Under the pieces are notes generated by a model. That model saw nothing but the letters and a program-made list of their open reading frames with translations. It ran no database searches and was not told the origin of the DNA. From Streptomyces sp. A1136 (lineage in GTDB: Bacteria > Actinomycetota > Actinomycetes > Streptomycetales > Streptomycetaceae): a stretch of 64,000 bases of DNA. This document shows positions 17,500 through 25,999 of the stretch, one piece after another. The stretch spans positions 1-64,000 of the forward strand of contig NZ_SSBJ01000029.1 of NCBI RefSeq assembly GCF_004795055.1, in the 5' to 3' direction. Made by a program: the position numbers and the translations under genes. Within the stretch, counting starts at the first letter, position 1. Each line of letters begins with the position of its first letter.

Positions 17500-17690
17500 G
17501 ACGTGTGCATCCTGCCCGACCGGACCGTGGAACGCACCGCCCACCTGGTCCAGCTGTCCCGCCGCGACGCAGTCATCCTCTTCGACCACCGCCGCTACAA
17601 GGACGACAAGGCCGCGATCGCACAAATCGTCCGAGACGCGGGAGGCAAAGTCGTCGTCTTCACCGACGCCTGGCTTTCGCCTGCGGGCTG
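17500..17690 (+). pseudogene. MurR/RpiR-type regulator, SIS-domain remnant
   Basis: In one frame: VERTAHLVQLSRRDAVILFD, HRRYKDDKAAIAQIVRDAGG and KVVVFTDAWLSPAG. This is the first part of a SIS sugar-isomerase domain as found in MurR/RpiR regulators, where it senses phosphosugars. The N-terminal HTH is absent, and after WLSPAG the homology stops at an apparent junction, so only about 60 residues of a 280-residue protein remain. Confidence 0.65.
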
Positions 17691-18016
17691 CCGGCCGTCG
17701 GGTGTGCGCTCGGCTTCTGGTGGTGTGTGGCCACGCCGTTCGTAGTGGCTGATGCGGGCAACGGGATTGGCGTCGCCGCCGCCAGTGTGGCCAGGGCAGG
17801 ATGTGGGCGGTGCTTGGGCGGGGCCGGGTGACTCGGCAGATCAGGCGTCGTACTGCCGTCGATCGACAGGGCACGCGCGCTTGGCCGCCGCGGCGCACTG
17901 CCTGGTCTGAGCGTCATGGGAGCCGCCGCCGGGGGCCGGTCATGTCTATGCGGCGGATCACTATGCCCTGGGCGAAGCAGAGGGCCCAGGCTCGTGGTTC
18001 GTGTTTGAGTGATGCG

Positions 18017-19018
18017 ATGAACATCTTGGTGTTGGGTGGAACGGCGTGGGTTGGCCGCGAGGTCTCGCGGCAGGCACTGGACCGTGGGCATCAGGTGACT
18101 TGCCTGGCCCGCGGGGAGAGTGGCGCCGTGGCCGAGGGTGCGGAGCTGGTCGCCGCGGACAGGCGTGACCCGTCGGCGTACGAAGGCCTGGCGGGCCGGG
18201 ACTGGGACGCCGTGGTCGAGGTCTCGTGGCAGCCGGGCTTCGTCCGCCGGGCGCTGGCTGCGCTCGGCGCGAGGGCGGCGCATTGGACGTATGTGTCTTC
18301 GATCAGTGCGTACGCCTCGCACGCGCGGGTGGGTGCGGACGAGTCGGCGTGGCTGCTCCCGGCGGCCAAGCGTGACGAGGCCGACCGCGAGGAGTACGGG
18401 GAGGCCAAGGTGGCGTGTGAGGAGGCCTCGGCGGCTGCGGTGGGCGATCGGCTCCTCATCGCGCGGGCCGGACTGATCGGCGGCCCCGGTGACCACAGCG
18501 GCCGCACCGGGTACTGGGTCGGCCGCGCGGCGCGCGAGCCGCTGGCGCCACTGCTGGTACCCGCGTCGCCCGACATCGCGACGCAAGCGGTGGACGCGAG
18601 GGACCTCGCGGCGTGGTTGCTCGACTGTGCGGAAAAGGGGACGACGGGAACGTACGACGCGGTCGGCCCGATCGTGCCGTTCGGTGAGTGGGTCGCACTG
18701 TCTCGGGAGGTCGGCGGGCACACCGGGCCGGTGGTGAAGGTCGGCGCGGACTGGCTGCTCGGGCAGGAGGTGGGGCAGTTCATGGGCCCGGAATCGCTCG
18801 CGATGTGGATGGCCGACCCGGACTGGGTCGGTTTCAGCGCCCGCAACGGTTCCGCGGCCGGCGCGGCGGGCCTTCGGCACCGCCCCCGAGCGGAGTTGCT
18901 GGCGGACGCCCTGCGCTGGGAGCGGGATCAGGGCTTGGACCGGCCCCGCCGGGCCGGTCTCAGCGGTGAGCGCGAGCGAGAACTGCTGGAGGCATGGAGC
19001 AAGGCGGTACGGGAGTAG
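18017..19018 (+). CDS. NAD-dependent epimerase/reductase family protein (extended SDR)
   Basis: A 333-residue Rossmann enzyme. MNILVLGGTAWVGREVSRQA carries the GGTxxxG-type loop of extended/atypical SDRs; then LARGESGAVAEGAELVAADR, the YVSSISAY segment (with Ser/Tyr near the active-site position), and EEYGEAKVACEEA, which supplies YxxxK. Family members act on nucleotide sugars, isoflavones or mRNA-binding roles; the substrate here is unknown. ATG 18017 fixes the start of the conserved strand. It stands alone, flanked by decayed sequence on both sides. Confidence 0.82.
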   Translation: MNILVLGGTAWVGREVSRQALDRGHQVTCLARGESGAVAEGAELVAADRRDPSAYEGLAGRDWDAVVEVSWQPGFVRRALAALGARAAHWTYVSSISAYASHARVGADESAWLLPAAKRDEADREEYGEAKVACEEASAAAVGDRLLIARAGLIGGPGDHSGRTGYWVGRAAREPLAPLLVPASPDIATQAVDARDLAAWLLDCAEKGTTGTYDAVGPIVPFGEWVALSREVGGHTGPVVKVGADWLLGQEVGQFMGPESLAMWMADPDWVGFSARNGSAAGAAGLRHRPRAELLADALRWERDQGLDRPRRAGLSGERERELLEAWSKAVRE

Positions 19019-19429
19019 TCGCTCGCGGTGCGTGCTGCCATGGCGGAGTAGCGGCTGTATCGGAAGCAACCAAGGCGCGTGCTCACGGAGTCGGCCCGGT
19101 GCACCCGGAGCGGGGCGGCGGCCTGCTCGGATCCGGGCGGAGCGTCGGCGGCAACCGGGCGCGCGAGTTCCCCGACCGGCGGTCGCGGTCCGGTGGGGGT
19201 GGGGGTGGGGTGGTACGGGCGGGGATCGGTGGGCCGAGGACCGCGGTGCGCGCTGGGCCCCGGCCCGCGAAACTGGTCCTCCTCCACAAGCGGTCCGAAG
19301 GCGGAGCAGGGAAGCATAGACCGCACGCGCGCAGTTGAGCGTGGAGGTGAGAGTCAAGGGGTGCGTAATGGTCGGGCGCGACGCCGACAGCAACGACCTC
19401 CGGGCACGGTTACGTGTGCCGCCTCCGGG
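19019..19429. other. 410-bp stretch without recognisable gene
   Basis: Includes a G-rich run of GGGGGT units near 19195-19215. Open frames are Gly/Arg/Pro-rich noise; nothing supported. Confidence 0.35.
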
Positions 19430-20110
19430 GCTGGGTGGGGCGAAACACGGCAGGAGCACGGCGAGGTCGTCGGTACGGGAAGTTTCGGCCCGGGCTTGGC
19501 CGATGAGGTCGTTCGCCGGCGCGGGCCAACAGGTGACGTTCGTGGGTCGCGGGGATGCGGCCGGCGAAGGCCGCGATACGCCCCTCCAAATTCTCTCCGG
19601 GAACATCGACCAACCCATAGGTGTACGGGGTGAGCAGGGTGCCCGGCTCGAACGAGACCTCGACGGCCGTGCCCGAGGCGTCCGGGTCGAGCAGAGGAGA
19701 GCCCGGGCGGCAGGTTCAGCTTCTTTGCCGGGCCGGCGGCATGGCGCGGCAGCGGGGCGGATGACCTGCGGAGGCCAGGCGGACGGTGTGGCCGGCGAGG
19801 TCGATATGGGCGTACACGCAGCTGGTGAACCGCCGGGTTCGGGGTCCCTCTTCGGGGGTGCGCCGGCGCCTGCGAGGACGGTTGTGCGGACCCGGCACAT
19901 GAGGGCGGCGACATTCACGTTGTGGCCCTGGACGTCGCCCATGACGGCCGCGGCGGTGGCGTCGTCGATCCGGATCAAGTGCCGGAAGCCGCCACTGATG
20001 TCGAGCCCGTGCGCCGCCGGTAGGTAGCGGGCGGCCGCTTGGAGGCGCGGGACGCGGGGCAGGGCGCACGGCAGCAGGCCGGCTGACCTGTCACGACCAG
20101 CCCCGGTGAT
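19430..20110 (-). pseudogene. SpoIIE/PP2C-type protein phosphatase, several frameshifts
   Basis: Pieces of a SpoIIE-like phosphatase appear in order on the minus strand but in different frames: LQAAARYLPAAHGLDISGGF and LIRIDDATAAAVMGDVQGHN (20050-19890, core with the metal-binding GDVxGHG-like Asp), FTSCVYAHIDLAGHTVRLAS (about 19850-19760), AGHPP, then VDVPGENLEGRIAAFAG (about 19610-19550) and DLAVLLPC near 19440. At least three frame changes separate them. Such phosphatases act on anti-sigma-factor antagonists. The N-terminal sensor part is missing. Confidence 0.75.
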
Positions 20111-20420
20111 CGTGATCGTCGAGTTGGGCGACGACCTGGTCCAAACCCGAGCTGCCCTGGCCGCACACGACCCGCTCGCAGGCCGGATCACCGTCCACCC
20201 CACCCCGGGCACCGACTGCACGCCGGATCACCGTCCACCCCACCCCGGGCACCGACTCCACGCCGGCACTCGCATACGACGTCCTGGCGGCCCGGAGCAA
20301 GTCCGTCCCGGCGGCCGAGTACCCCGAGCACGAGACCGACCGGCCTGGACCCGCCGCAGCCCGGATCATTGGTGAGCCGGTCACTGCCTCGCCCGGCCCG
20401 GGGCAGTCGCGTGCCGCAGC
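20106..20420 (+). pseudogene. Unidentified coding remnant split by a 40-bp tandem duplication
   Basis: The plus strand reads VIVELGDDLVQTRAALAAHD, PLAGRITVHPTPGTD and, after a duplication that shifts the frame, again RITVHPTPGTDSTPALAYDV, LAARSKSVPAAEY. The two copies make sense only if the duplicated 40 bp are removed, which restores one continuous protein. The family is not recognised. No start codon with a ribosome site was found. Confidence 0.45.
20182..20257. repeat. Two 36-bp direct repeats, period 40 bp
   Basis: The segment at 20182-20217 is repeated identically at 20222-20257; the key core is CACCCCACCCCGGGCACCG. The period of 40 bp is not a multiple of three, so it breaks the overlapping frame. 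Exact identity suggests a recent duplication. Confidence 0.9.
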
Positions 20421-20659
20421 GTGGCCGGGTCCCGGCTGTTGCTCGTAGTGGACCCGCGCGGTGGGGATTCTCCGCGAAGCGTTCCGGGGCGCCGGCCATT
20501 CGTATTCCCGAAAGCCGTGCCCCGCAGCGGCCGGACCCGGTCTCCGATGGCGACCGGGTGATCCGGATGGGAGGCTGGAAATGACGTCGAAGCGAAAGCG
20601 ACTGGTCGCCTCACCCAAGCACTCGAATCCACTGTTCGTCGTTGCGGGAGGTGTACCTC

Positions 20660-21211
20660 ATGAAATGCACTGCTTCACGGACCCGGAGGCTCATCGGTCC
20701 GGCCATTGCCGCCATCCTGGCGGCGACGCTGGTACCCGCTGTAGCGTCCACGGACGCTTCTGCCCAGCCCGGGGATGTCGTGGGCTTGATCAACGCGCAG
20801 CGTACGCAGCGCGGGCTTCCGGCGCTAACCGTCAACTCCGCCCTGAACACCGCGGCCCAACAGCACGCCGCTGCGGCCGTGCAGCTGAAGTGGTGGGGGC
20901 CGGGCCAGGATTCGCACACCAACCCACAGACGGGCTCAACACCGCAGAGCCGCATCATGGGGGCCGGCTACTGCCCGAACCCCCGGTCGTGGCAGGTCGC
21001 TGAGATCACGTACACAGGCTGGGGCACCTCGGGCACACCCAGCGCCGCCGTCAGATGGTGGATGAACAGCCCGGGACACCGCGCGAACATCCTCAGCGGG
21101 ACGCTGCGCGAAATCGGCAGCGCGGCGTTGGCCGGCTCCGCGGACCGGGCCGGAGCCGGCGCGAGCGGCGCCGCGACCTACGTGGTGACGTTCGGGCGGT
21201 GCCAGCGGTGA
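20660..21211 (+). CDS. Secreted CAP-domain (SCP/PR1-like) protein
   Basis: A 183-residue exported protein. A signal peptide is clear: MKCTASRTRRLIGPAIAAIL with a hydrophobic core and a likely cut after ASA (about residue 35). The mature part is a CAP domain: VVGLINAQRTQRGLPALTVN, LNTAAQQHAAAA, a site HxE-like AEITYTGWG, and WWMNSPGHRANILS, the signature HRxxIL block of the family. Bacterial CAP proteins are extracellular with unclear activity. GGGAGG eight nt before ATG 20660 fixes the start; a longer GTG start at 20642 would bury the signal peptide. Confidence 0.88.
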   Translation: MKCTASRTRRLIGPAIAAILAATLVPAVASTDASAQPGDVVGLINAQRTQRGLPALTVNSALNTAAQQHAAAAVQLKWWGPGQDSHTNPQTGSTPQSRIMGAGYCPNPRSWQVAEITYTGWGTSGTPSAAVRWWMNSPGHRANILSGTLREIGSAALAGSADRAGAGASGAATYVVTFGRCQR

Positions 21212-21234
21212 GTCCTGCTCCCACGGCAGTCCTC

Positions 21235-21480
21235 TGACCAATCCGGTTGTGAACACGCGCGGCGTCGGCCGCATCGCCGTCTTCACTCCCGAGGGCCCGG
21301 CCGTGCTTCCCGTCAACGACCCGTCTGCATGCCGACATCGCCTTCCGCACCTCCGCGGAAGCCGTCAGAGCCAGAGCGGCAGGTACGGAGGTCGCCTTCG
21401 AGATCGACAACATCGACGGACGCGACCGCCACTGGGGGAGCGTGCCGCCCGGATCACCGGCCGTCGCCTGGTGTACGACT
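21235..21480 (+). pseudogene. Pyridoxamine 5'-phosphate-oxidase-like (FMN-binding split barrel) remnant
   Basis: One frame gives GVGRIAVFTPEGPAVLPVND, the first strands of a small PNPOx-like protein; the next frame continues DIAFRTSAEAVRARAAGTEV and AFEIDNIDG. Together they form roughly the first two thirds of a 140-residue split-barrel protein, with one frameshift near 21330 and no C-terminus. Confidence 0.65.
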
Positions 21481-21481
21481 C

Positions 21482-21660
21482 ATGAACGGTCTCCGTGACG
21501 ACTCATGTACGGTCTCCGCGGTCGTCTTCGCCACAGACGGAGTGCTCCTCACCAAGCGAACCGCCTCGCGGCCGCCTGGAAGGAGACACTCGATGACTGC
21601 CTCCCCGAGGCGCAGCCGTCGTCCGCCGGTGCAGGTCGCGGGGGAAGCTTGCGTGCGGGT
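21482..21660 (+). pseudogene. HAD-superfamily (beta-phosphoglucomutase-like) N-terminal remnant
   Basis: The start MNGLRDDSCTVSAVVFATDG, then VLL, matches HAD motif 1, where FDTDG holds the nucleophile Asp; here the nucleophile position reads Ala (FATDG). In another frame LAAAWKETLDDCLPE follows, the cap-domain start typical of beta-phosphoglucomutases. About 50 residues remain, with one frameshift, and the gene is cut off before the GNAT gene. Confidence 0.55.
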
Positions 21661-21755
21661 GGGGGCGCGGGCCCGCACCGAGCCAAATTGCCGTGGCCGG
21701 GGGGACGGGCACCGGTTAGGGTCGGCGCGTGATCCGGCGGCGGTGAGGAGGCGCG

Positions 21756-22310
21756 GTGCTCGCGTGGCGGAGGGTGACCGAGGGGGACTTCGGGTTGCTG
21801 CGGGAGTGGCTCATGCAACCGCACGTGGCGCGCTGGTGGAACCACGACACTTCCGTGGAGGCGGTCGCGAGGGACTTCGGCCCGGCGGCGCGCGGCGAGG
21901 AACCGTCCGAAGATTTTCTGGTCCTGCTGGACGGCACGGCGGTCGCCTTGGTACAACGGTGCCGGTTCGCGGACTACTCCGACTACCTCGCGGATCTGGC
22001 CGGCCAGATCGAAGTCCCCGACGGTGCGGTGACGATCGACTACCTGATCGGTGACCCCGCACGTGCGGGCCAGGGGCTCGGGCCCCGCGTCATCAGGGCG
22101 ATCATCGCGGCCACATGGGTCGACCATCCGGCGGCGTCCGCAGTCGTCGTCCCGGTCCACGCGACCAATCGTGCGTCATGGCGGGCCCTGGAGAAGGCCG
22201 GACTGTGGAGGGTGGCCACCGTCGAACTGACGCCCGACAACCCGGAAGACGACCGCACCCACTTCGTCTACCGCGTCGACCGGCCCACCGCCGAGTCCGA
22301 CGGCCGGTGA
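21756..22310 (+). CDS. GNAT family N-acetyltransferase, aminoglycoside 6'-acetyltransferase-like
   Basis: A 184-residue acetyl-CoA-dependent acyltransferase. The start LAWRRVTEGDFGLLREWLMQPHVARWW, a segment DYLADLAGQIEVPDGAVTIDYLIGDPARAGQGLG (motif A, acetyl-CoA pyrophosphate loop) and ATNRASWRALEKAGL (motif B) match the AAC(6')-like subgroup of GNATs. Whether it acetylates aminoglycosides or another amine cannot be judged from sequence. GTG 21756 follows GAGGAGG by three to four nt. It stands among remnants but looks intact. Confidence 0.82.
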   Translation: MLAWRRVTEGDFGLLREWLMQPHVARWWNHDTSVEAVARDFGPAARGEEPSEDFLVLLDGTAVALVQRCRFADYSDYLADLAGQIEVPDGAVTIDYLIGDPARAGQGLGPRVIRAIIAATWVDHPAASAVVVPVHATNRASWRALEKAGLWRVATVELTPDNPEDDRTHFVYRVDRPTAESDGR

Positions 22311-22415
22311 GGTCCGGGCAATCAGCATCTCGGCGAAATAGCTCAATCCGGCGGCCACTTCACACCGCATGGTCGTGATTGGGCATGCGCCGAACCCTGC
22401 GCCGACCCGAGCAGC

Positions 22416-22867
22416 GTGACGACGCTGCTCGGCGAGGCGGACGGCACCCCCGGCGGATTTACGAGCTACCGGTCCCGGTTCGCCAAGGGAGCCGTGGGCG
22501 CACCGGCCCACTTCGCCACCAAGGGGGCGACGGAGCTCTTCTTCGTGATCAGCGCATCGTTGCGGGTGCTGGTGGGGGAGGAGGTCGTCATCCTGAACGA
22601 GGGCGACTTCGTGGTGGTTTCGCCGCACACCCCGCGCGCCTTCGCGCGGCGCCAGACGCCGAGGCGGACGTCCTGTTCGTGTTCACCCCGGGCATGGGTC
22701 GTTTCGACTACCTGCGCCTGCTCGGCCGGGTGATGCGGGGCGAAGCCGACCCGAAGGAAATCGCCGGGTCCGCGGACCGGTTCGACAACCACTACGTGGA
22801 GAGCCCCGTCTGGCGCGCGGCCCTGGACGGCCCCGTCCCCCACCTGAGCGGCATACGGCTCACGTAG
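22416..22867 (+). pseudogene. Cupin-domain protein, frameshifted
   Basis: One frame runs TTLLGEADGTPGGFTSYRSR, then a cupin barrel with GAPAHFATKGATELFFVISA and NEGDFVVVSPHTPRAFA; after about 22645 the next frame continues EADVLFVFTPGMGRFDYLRL and GRVMRGEADPKEI to a TAG at 22867. The join is an indel within a GC-rich run (CGCGCGGCGCC). The product would have been about 155 residues or more, with metal ligands in the usual HxH...E...H places only partly kept. The 5' limit is uncertain because GTG 22416 has no ribosome site. Confidence 0.7.
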
Positions 22868-22931
22868 CGTCCCCCGCCCCCGGCATCCGACACGAGCCGC
22901 CGGGTGCCGCGGGCACGCGCCTTCGCGGCGC

Positions 22932-23399
22932 ATGCGCGGAGCAGAGAGGTTTCGCGCGCTGAGTGAACGGCACGGTGCGGATCGGAGTGATATCGAACCC
23001 CGGCCCACCGGCAACGCCTCGGGCTACTTCATGGTCAAGGGCGTACGCGACATCGTCACGGCGACGCTCGTCTTCGTCCTCCTCGCTCTGGGACAGCGAC
23101 GGGCACGGGGCTGGGGCTGGGTGTTGCTCGCCAACGCCGTCATTCCCCTCGGTGACGCCCTCGCCGCACTCACCCACGGCAGCACGCTCGCGACGGCCCT
23201 GAGCGTACACGTCTCGGCTGCGGCCCTCGTCCTGCTGACCGCCCTCCTGCTGCTCTCCGAACGCCCGGCCGCCGCCGTCCGCGAAACCTCCCACCCGTCC
23301 ACGCCCCCCGGCGCTCTTCACGTCGTCGAGGTAACGAACCGACCGGGGCGATGCGACGCGGCGGTCAGCGGGGCCGCGCCGGTGAACGCCCGGCGGTAG
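22932..23399 (+). CDS. DUF4267-like small membrane protein, N-terminally truncated
   Basis: From about 23000 the protein is GNASGYFMVKGVRDIVTATLVFVLL, then further hydrophobic helices WVLLANAVIPLGDALAAL and VSAAALVLLTALLLL. The YFxVKGVRD motif and four-helix plan match DUF4267 integral membrane proteins, normally about 130 residues. Here the first membrane helix is missing and the preceding 20 residues are Arg-rich and unrelated, so this is probably a truncated, nonfunctional copy. Its 3' end overlaps the convergent GlxA-type gene by 82 bp. Confidence 0.55.
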   Translation: MRGAERFRALSERHGADRSDIEPRPTGNASGYFMVKGVRDIVTATLVFVLLALGQRRARGWGWVLLANAVIPLGDALAALTHGSTLATALSVHVSAAALVLLTALLLLSERPAAAVRETSHPSTPPGALHVVEVTNRPGRCDAAVSGAAPVNARR

Positions 23400-24325
23400 G
23401 AGCGGGGCGGTACTCCCCGGCGGCGTACGAACTGCTCGCGCAGTACGGCCGCGCTGCCGTAACCGACCTGGCGGGCGACCTCCTCTATCGCGAGGTCCGT
23501 GGTCTCCAGCAACTCCTCCGCACGGCTCAGCCTCAGGTGCCGTAGCCAGGCGTGTGGGGTGGTGCCGGTCGCGGCGGCGAAGCGACGGGCGAAGGTGCGT
23601 TTGCTCATCATGGCGCGGCGGGCCAACTCCGTTACGGGGTGCGGCTCGTGAAGGTTCTCGCGGGCCCATGCGAGGACCTCTGAGAGCCGTGTGTCACCGC
23701 CGTCCTCCGGCACGGGCGCGGCGAGGTACTGGGCCTGCCCGCCGTCCCGGTGGGCGGGCAGCACCATGTCCCGGGCGATGGCGTTGGCCTGCGTGGCGCC
23801 GTACTCCCGCCGCAACAGGTGCAGGCACAGATCGAAACCCGCGGCGGCTCCCGCTCCGGTGACGGTGCTCCCCTCGTCGATGTAGAGGGCGTCGGGTTCG
23901 ACGGTGACCTCCGGGTACCGACCGGAGAGGAGTTCGGCGAACCGCCAGTGGGTGGTCGCCCGCCGCCGGTCGAGCAGTCCGGCGGCGGCGAGCGCGAACG
24001 TACCGACGCAGTGGGCCGCGACCACGGCTCCGCGCGCGTGCGCGGTCCGCAACGCGTCGAGTACGGGCGGGGCGGGCGGTGTGCGGAAGCCGGCCCCGGG
24101 CAGGGCGATGACGAGGTCGGCTTCGGCGAGCCGGTCCAACCCGTGCGCGACGGTCAGGGGTACTCCGCAGTCCGCGGCCACCGCTCCGGGCCGGTCGGCG
24201 CACAGGGCGAAGTCGAAGCCGGGCAGGGCCGCCCCGTGAGGGCCGAACACCTCGGTGACGATGCCGACGGCGAGCATGCCGACGCCGGTGGGGACGTAAG
24301 CGGCGACGGTCTTGAAAGGCGGCAT
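23318..24325 (-). CDS. GlxA-type AraC family transcriptional regulator (DJ-1/PfpI + AraC HTH)
   Basis: A 335-residue regulator. Residues 1-190 form a DJ-1/PfpI glutaminase-like domain (VGMLAVGIVTEVFGPHGAAL, ADLVIALPGAGF, VVAAHCVGTFALAAAGLLDRR, where the nucleophile-elbow Cys is present). Residues 220-320 are a double AraC HTH (LAWARENLHEPHPVTELARRAMMSKRTFARRF; LRLSRAEELLETTDLAIEEVARQVGYGS). ATG 24325 gives the domain start; no ribosome site precedes it. It is divergent from an MBL-fold hydrolase gene with a tandem TTGGCACG repeat between them, and probably regulates that gene. Confidence 0.88.
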   Translation of the reverse strand: MPPFKTVAAYVPTGVGMLAVGIVTEVFGPHGAALPGFDFALCADRPGAVAADCGVPLTVAHGLDRLAEADLVIALPGAGFRTPPAPPVLDALRTAHARGAVVAAHCVGTFALAAAGLLDRRRATTHWRFAELLSGRYPEVTVEPDALYIDEGSTVTGAGAAAGFDLCLHLLRREYGATQANAIARDMVLPAHRDGGQAQYLAAPVPEDGGDTRLSEVLAWARENLHEPHPVTELARRAMMSKRTFARRFAAATGTTPHAWLRHLRLSRAEELLETTDLAIEEVARQVGYGSAAVLREQFVRRRGVPPRSYRRAFTGAAPLTAASHRPGRFVTSTT

Positions 24326-24345
24326 GAGCGCAGTGTGGCAGACGG

Positions 24346-24361
24346 TTGGCACGTTGGCACG
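24346..24361. promoter_or_regulatory. Tandem TTGGCACG direct repeat in the divergent promoter region
   Basis: TTGGCACG occurs twice in direct succession (24346-24353, 24354-24361), and a TGCCA lies 35 bp on as a possible inverted half-site. TCCTGC...GCAGGA also flank an 8-nt spacer here. AraC-type regulators often bind direct repeats, so this is the best operator candidate for the GlxA-type regulator. Confidence 0.5.
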
Positions 24362-24426
24362 AATCCTGCGAACAGCGGCAGGAGTGCCACTCGTCAACCT
24401 CCGCCACGGCCAGCAGGATTGTGGCC

Positions 24427-25020
24427 ATGACAGACGCACCGCTCGGCCGCAGCGCCGCATTCAAGGTTCTGACCATCGGTTACGTGGGCTCCACCGGCCC
24501 CGGGGTCGCCGCGACCGTTTCCTACGTCTCGGATGCGGGACGGCACGTGATCTTCGACCCGGGCATGGTGGCGAGCCGCGACGACATCCTCGCGCCGCTC
24601 GCGGAACTGGGCCTCGCCCCCGAGGACGTCACCGACGTCGTCCTCAGCCACCACCACCCCGACAACACCATGAACGCGGGCCTCTTCGGCCGTGCCCGGG
24701 TGCACGACCACAAGGTGGAGTACCTGGACGACAAGTGGACGAACCGGGATGCCGAGGGCTACGAACTCACCCCGTCACTGCGCCTGATCCGCACCCCGGG
24801 CCACAGCCCCGAGGACATCACGCTGCTGGCGGGCACGGACGAGGGCGTGGTGGCCTTCGCCGGCGACCTGTGGTGGCACGCGAACGGCCCGGCGGACGAC
24901 CCGGTGGCCCCGGACCGCGCGGTCCTCCGGGCCTCCCGCCGACGGGTGCTGGCCGCGGCGGACCTGATCGTGCCCGGCCACGGCAGCCCGTTCATCCCGA
25001 CCGAAGCCACCCCCGTCTAG
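24427..25020 (+). CDS. MBL-fold metallo-hydrolase
   Basis: A 197-residue metallo-beta-lactamase-fold protein. Strands and ligands are in order: FDPGMV (after strand with V-I-F-D-P), SHHHPDN (the HxHxDH site, with Asn in place of the last His), TPGHSPEDITLL, AGDLWW (bridging Asp) and PGHGSPF. The pattern resembles the small MBLAC1-like group; the Asn may be normal for that group. The substrate is unknown. ATG 24427 gives a complete fold start. Divergent from the GlxA-type regulator, its probable controller. Confidence 0.82.
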   Translation: MTDAPLGRSAAFKVLTIGYVGSTGPGVAATVSYVSDAGRHVIFDPGMVASRDDILAPLAELGLAPEDVTDVVLSHHHPDNTMNAGLFGRARVHDHKVEYLDDKWTNRDAEGYELTPSLRLIRTPGHSPEDITLLAGTDEGVVAFAGDLWWHANGPADDPVAPDRAVLRASRRRVLAAADLIVPGHGSPFIPTEATPV

Positions 25021-25184
25021 TAGTGCCTCCGGCAACGACCTGCGGGTGGCGGGGGAAGCCGGAAACTGGGTCTCTGCCAGACGGTTGACTCTGGGCACGA
25101 GCAAGGACAGCACCTGTTTCACCGGTTTGGGAGGCACCCGTGCAGCGCGGAGAATCCGAACTGGTCCGGTGCCGGCTGATGGGG

Positions 25185-25793
25185 TTACAAGCCGAAGGCG
25201 CCGCCCTCGATGAGGATGAGCAGGCCGATGGTGATCAGGGCCAGGGGCAGCAGGATGTGACCCCAGCGGGCGAGGCCCTTGGCGATGACAGGCCGGGTCG
25301 CAAAGAACCTGCCTGCGAAGCACCACACGGCCACGAGCACGAGGAACACCGCGGCGTACACGGTCATCCGGCCGACGCCGGCAGTGGCGAAGACGGGCAC
25401 GTAGACGCCGATGTTGTCGCCTCCGTTGGCGAAGGTGACGGCCGCGACCTCCAGCGGGCTCGGCCCGCCCCGCTCGACCTGTTCCTCCTCCTCCGCGCCC
25501 TCGCTGCCGTCCCGGCGATCCTTCCAAGCCTGCCAGGCTGCCTTGAGACCCAAGGCCAGCGGCAGCAGACCGAGGTAGGGAATGGCGGCCTCGGGCAGGA
25601 AGGTGGCGCCGAACGCGACGGCCACCGCCACGGCAAGGATCGCGGTGAAGCCCAGGTACTGGCCCAACACGATTCGGCGGGTGGAGCGGGGGTGCCCGAC
25701 TCCCTGGGCGAAGAACAACGCCAAGATCAGGATGTCGTCGATGTTGGTGACGGCGAACAGCCCGGCCGCCTGCCCGATGATGCCCAGCTCCAC
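25185..25793 (-). CDS. Cadmium-resistance-type transporter (CadD family)
   Basis: A 202-residue inner-membrane protein with five to six hydrophobic helices: GQAAGLFAVTNIDDILILAL, GQYLGFTAILAVAVAVAF, LLPLALGLKAAW, AAVTFANGGDNIGVYVPVF, HILLPLALITIGLLILIEGG. The paired acidic motifs NIDD and NGGDNIGVY are the hallmark of CadD, which exports Cd or possibly other cations. A charged cytoplasmic loop (DRRDGSEGAEEEEQVERGG) separates the two halves. GTG 25793 begins the first helix; GGGG lies 11 nt upstream. No metal regulator is adjacent. Confidence 0.85.
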   Translation of the reverse strand: MELGIIGQAAGLFAVTNIDDILILALFFAQGVGHPRSTRRIVLGQYLGFTAILAVAVAVAFGATFLPEAAIPYLGLLPLALGLKAAWQAWKDRRDGSEGAEEEEQVERGGPSPLEVAAVTFANGGDNIGVYVPVFATAGVGRMTVYAAVFLVLVAVWCFAGRFFATRPVIAKGLARWGHILLPLALITIGLLILIEGGAFGL

Positions 25794-25999
25794 GTTCAGC
25801 CGTTCCCCTTTTGAGTCGGATGTCCCGGTGACGGTACCGGGAGGCCCAACCTTCGCGACCAAGGGGTCAAGGGCCGGTGCTGTCCATTCTCGGGTTCTGG
25901 CTCACATTCCGTGTAGCTGTTACGGAGAGTCAGATCTTCGGAGCCATGCGATGGCGGCTTGGATGGGCACGAAGCCGCGGTGAGGTGAGGGCCCGGTTG

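Noticed and set aside
17660..20221. 853-codon minus-strand frame
   Set aside because: Antisense of the epimerase gene joined by chance to phosphatase pseudogene pieces; not one protein.
20182..20257. 36-bp direct repeats as an attachment-site pair
   Set aside because: The copies lie 4 bp apart, with no integrase and no tRNA.
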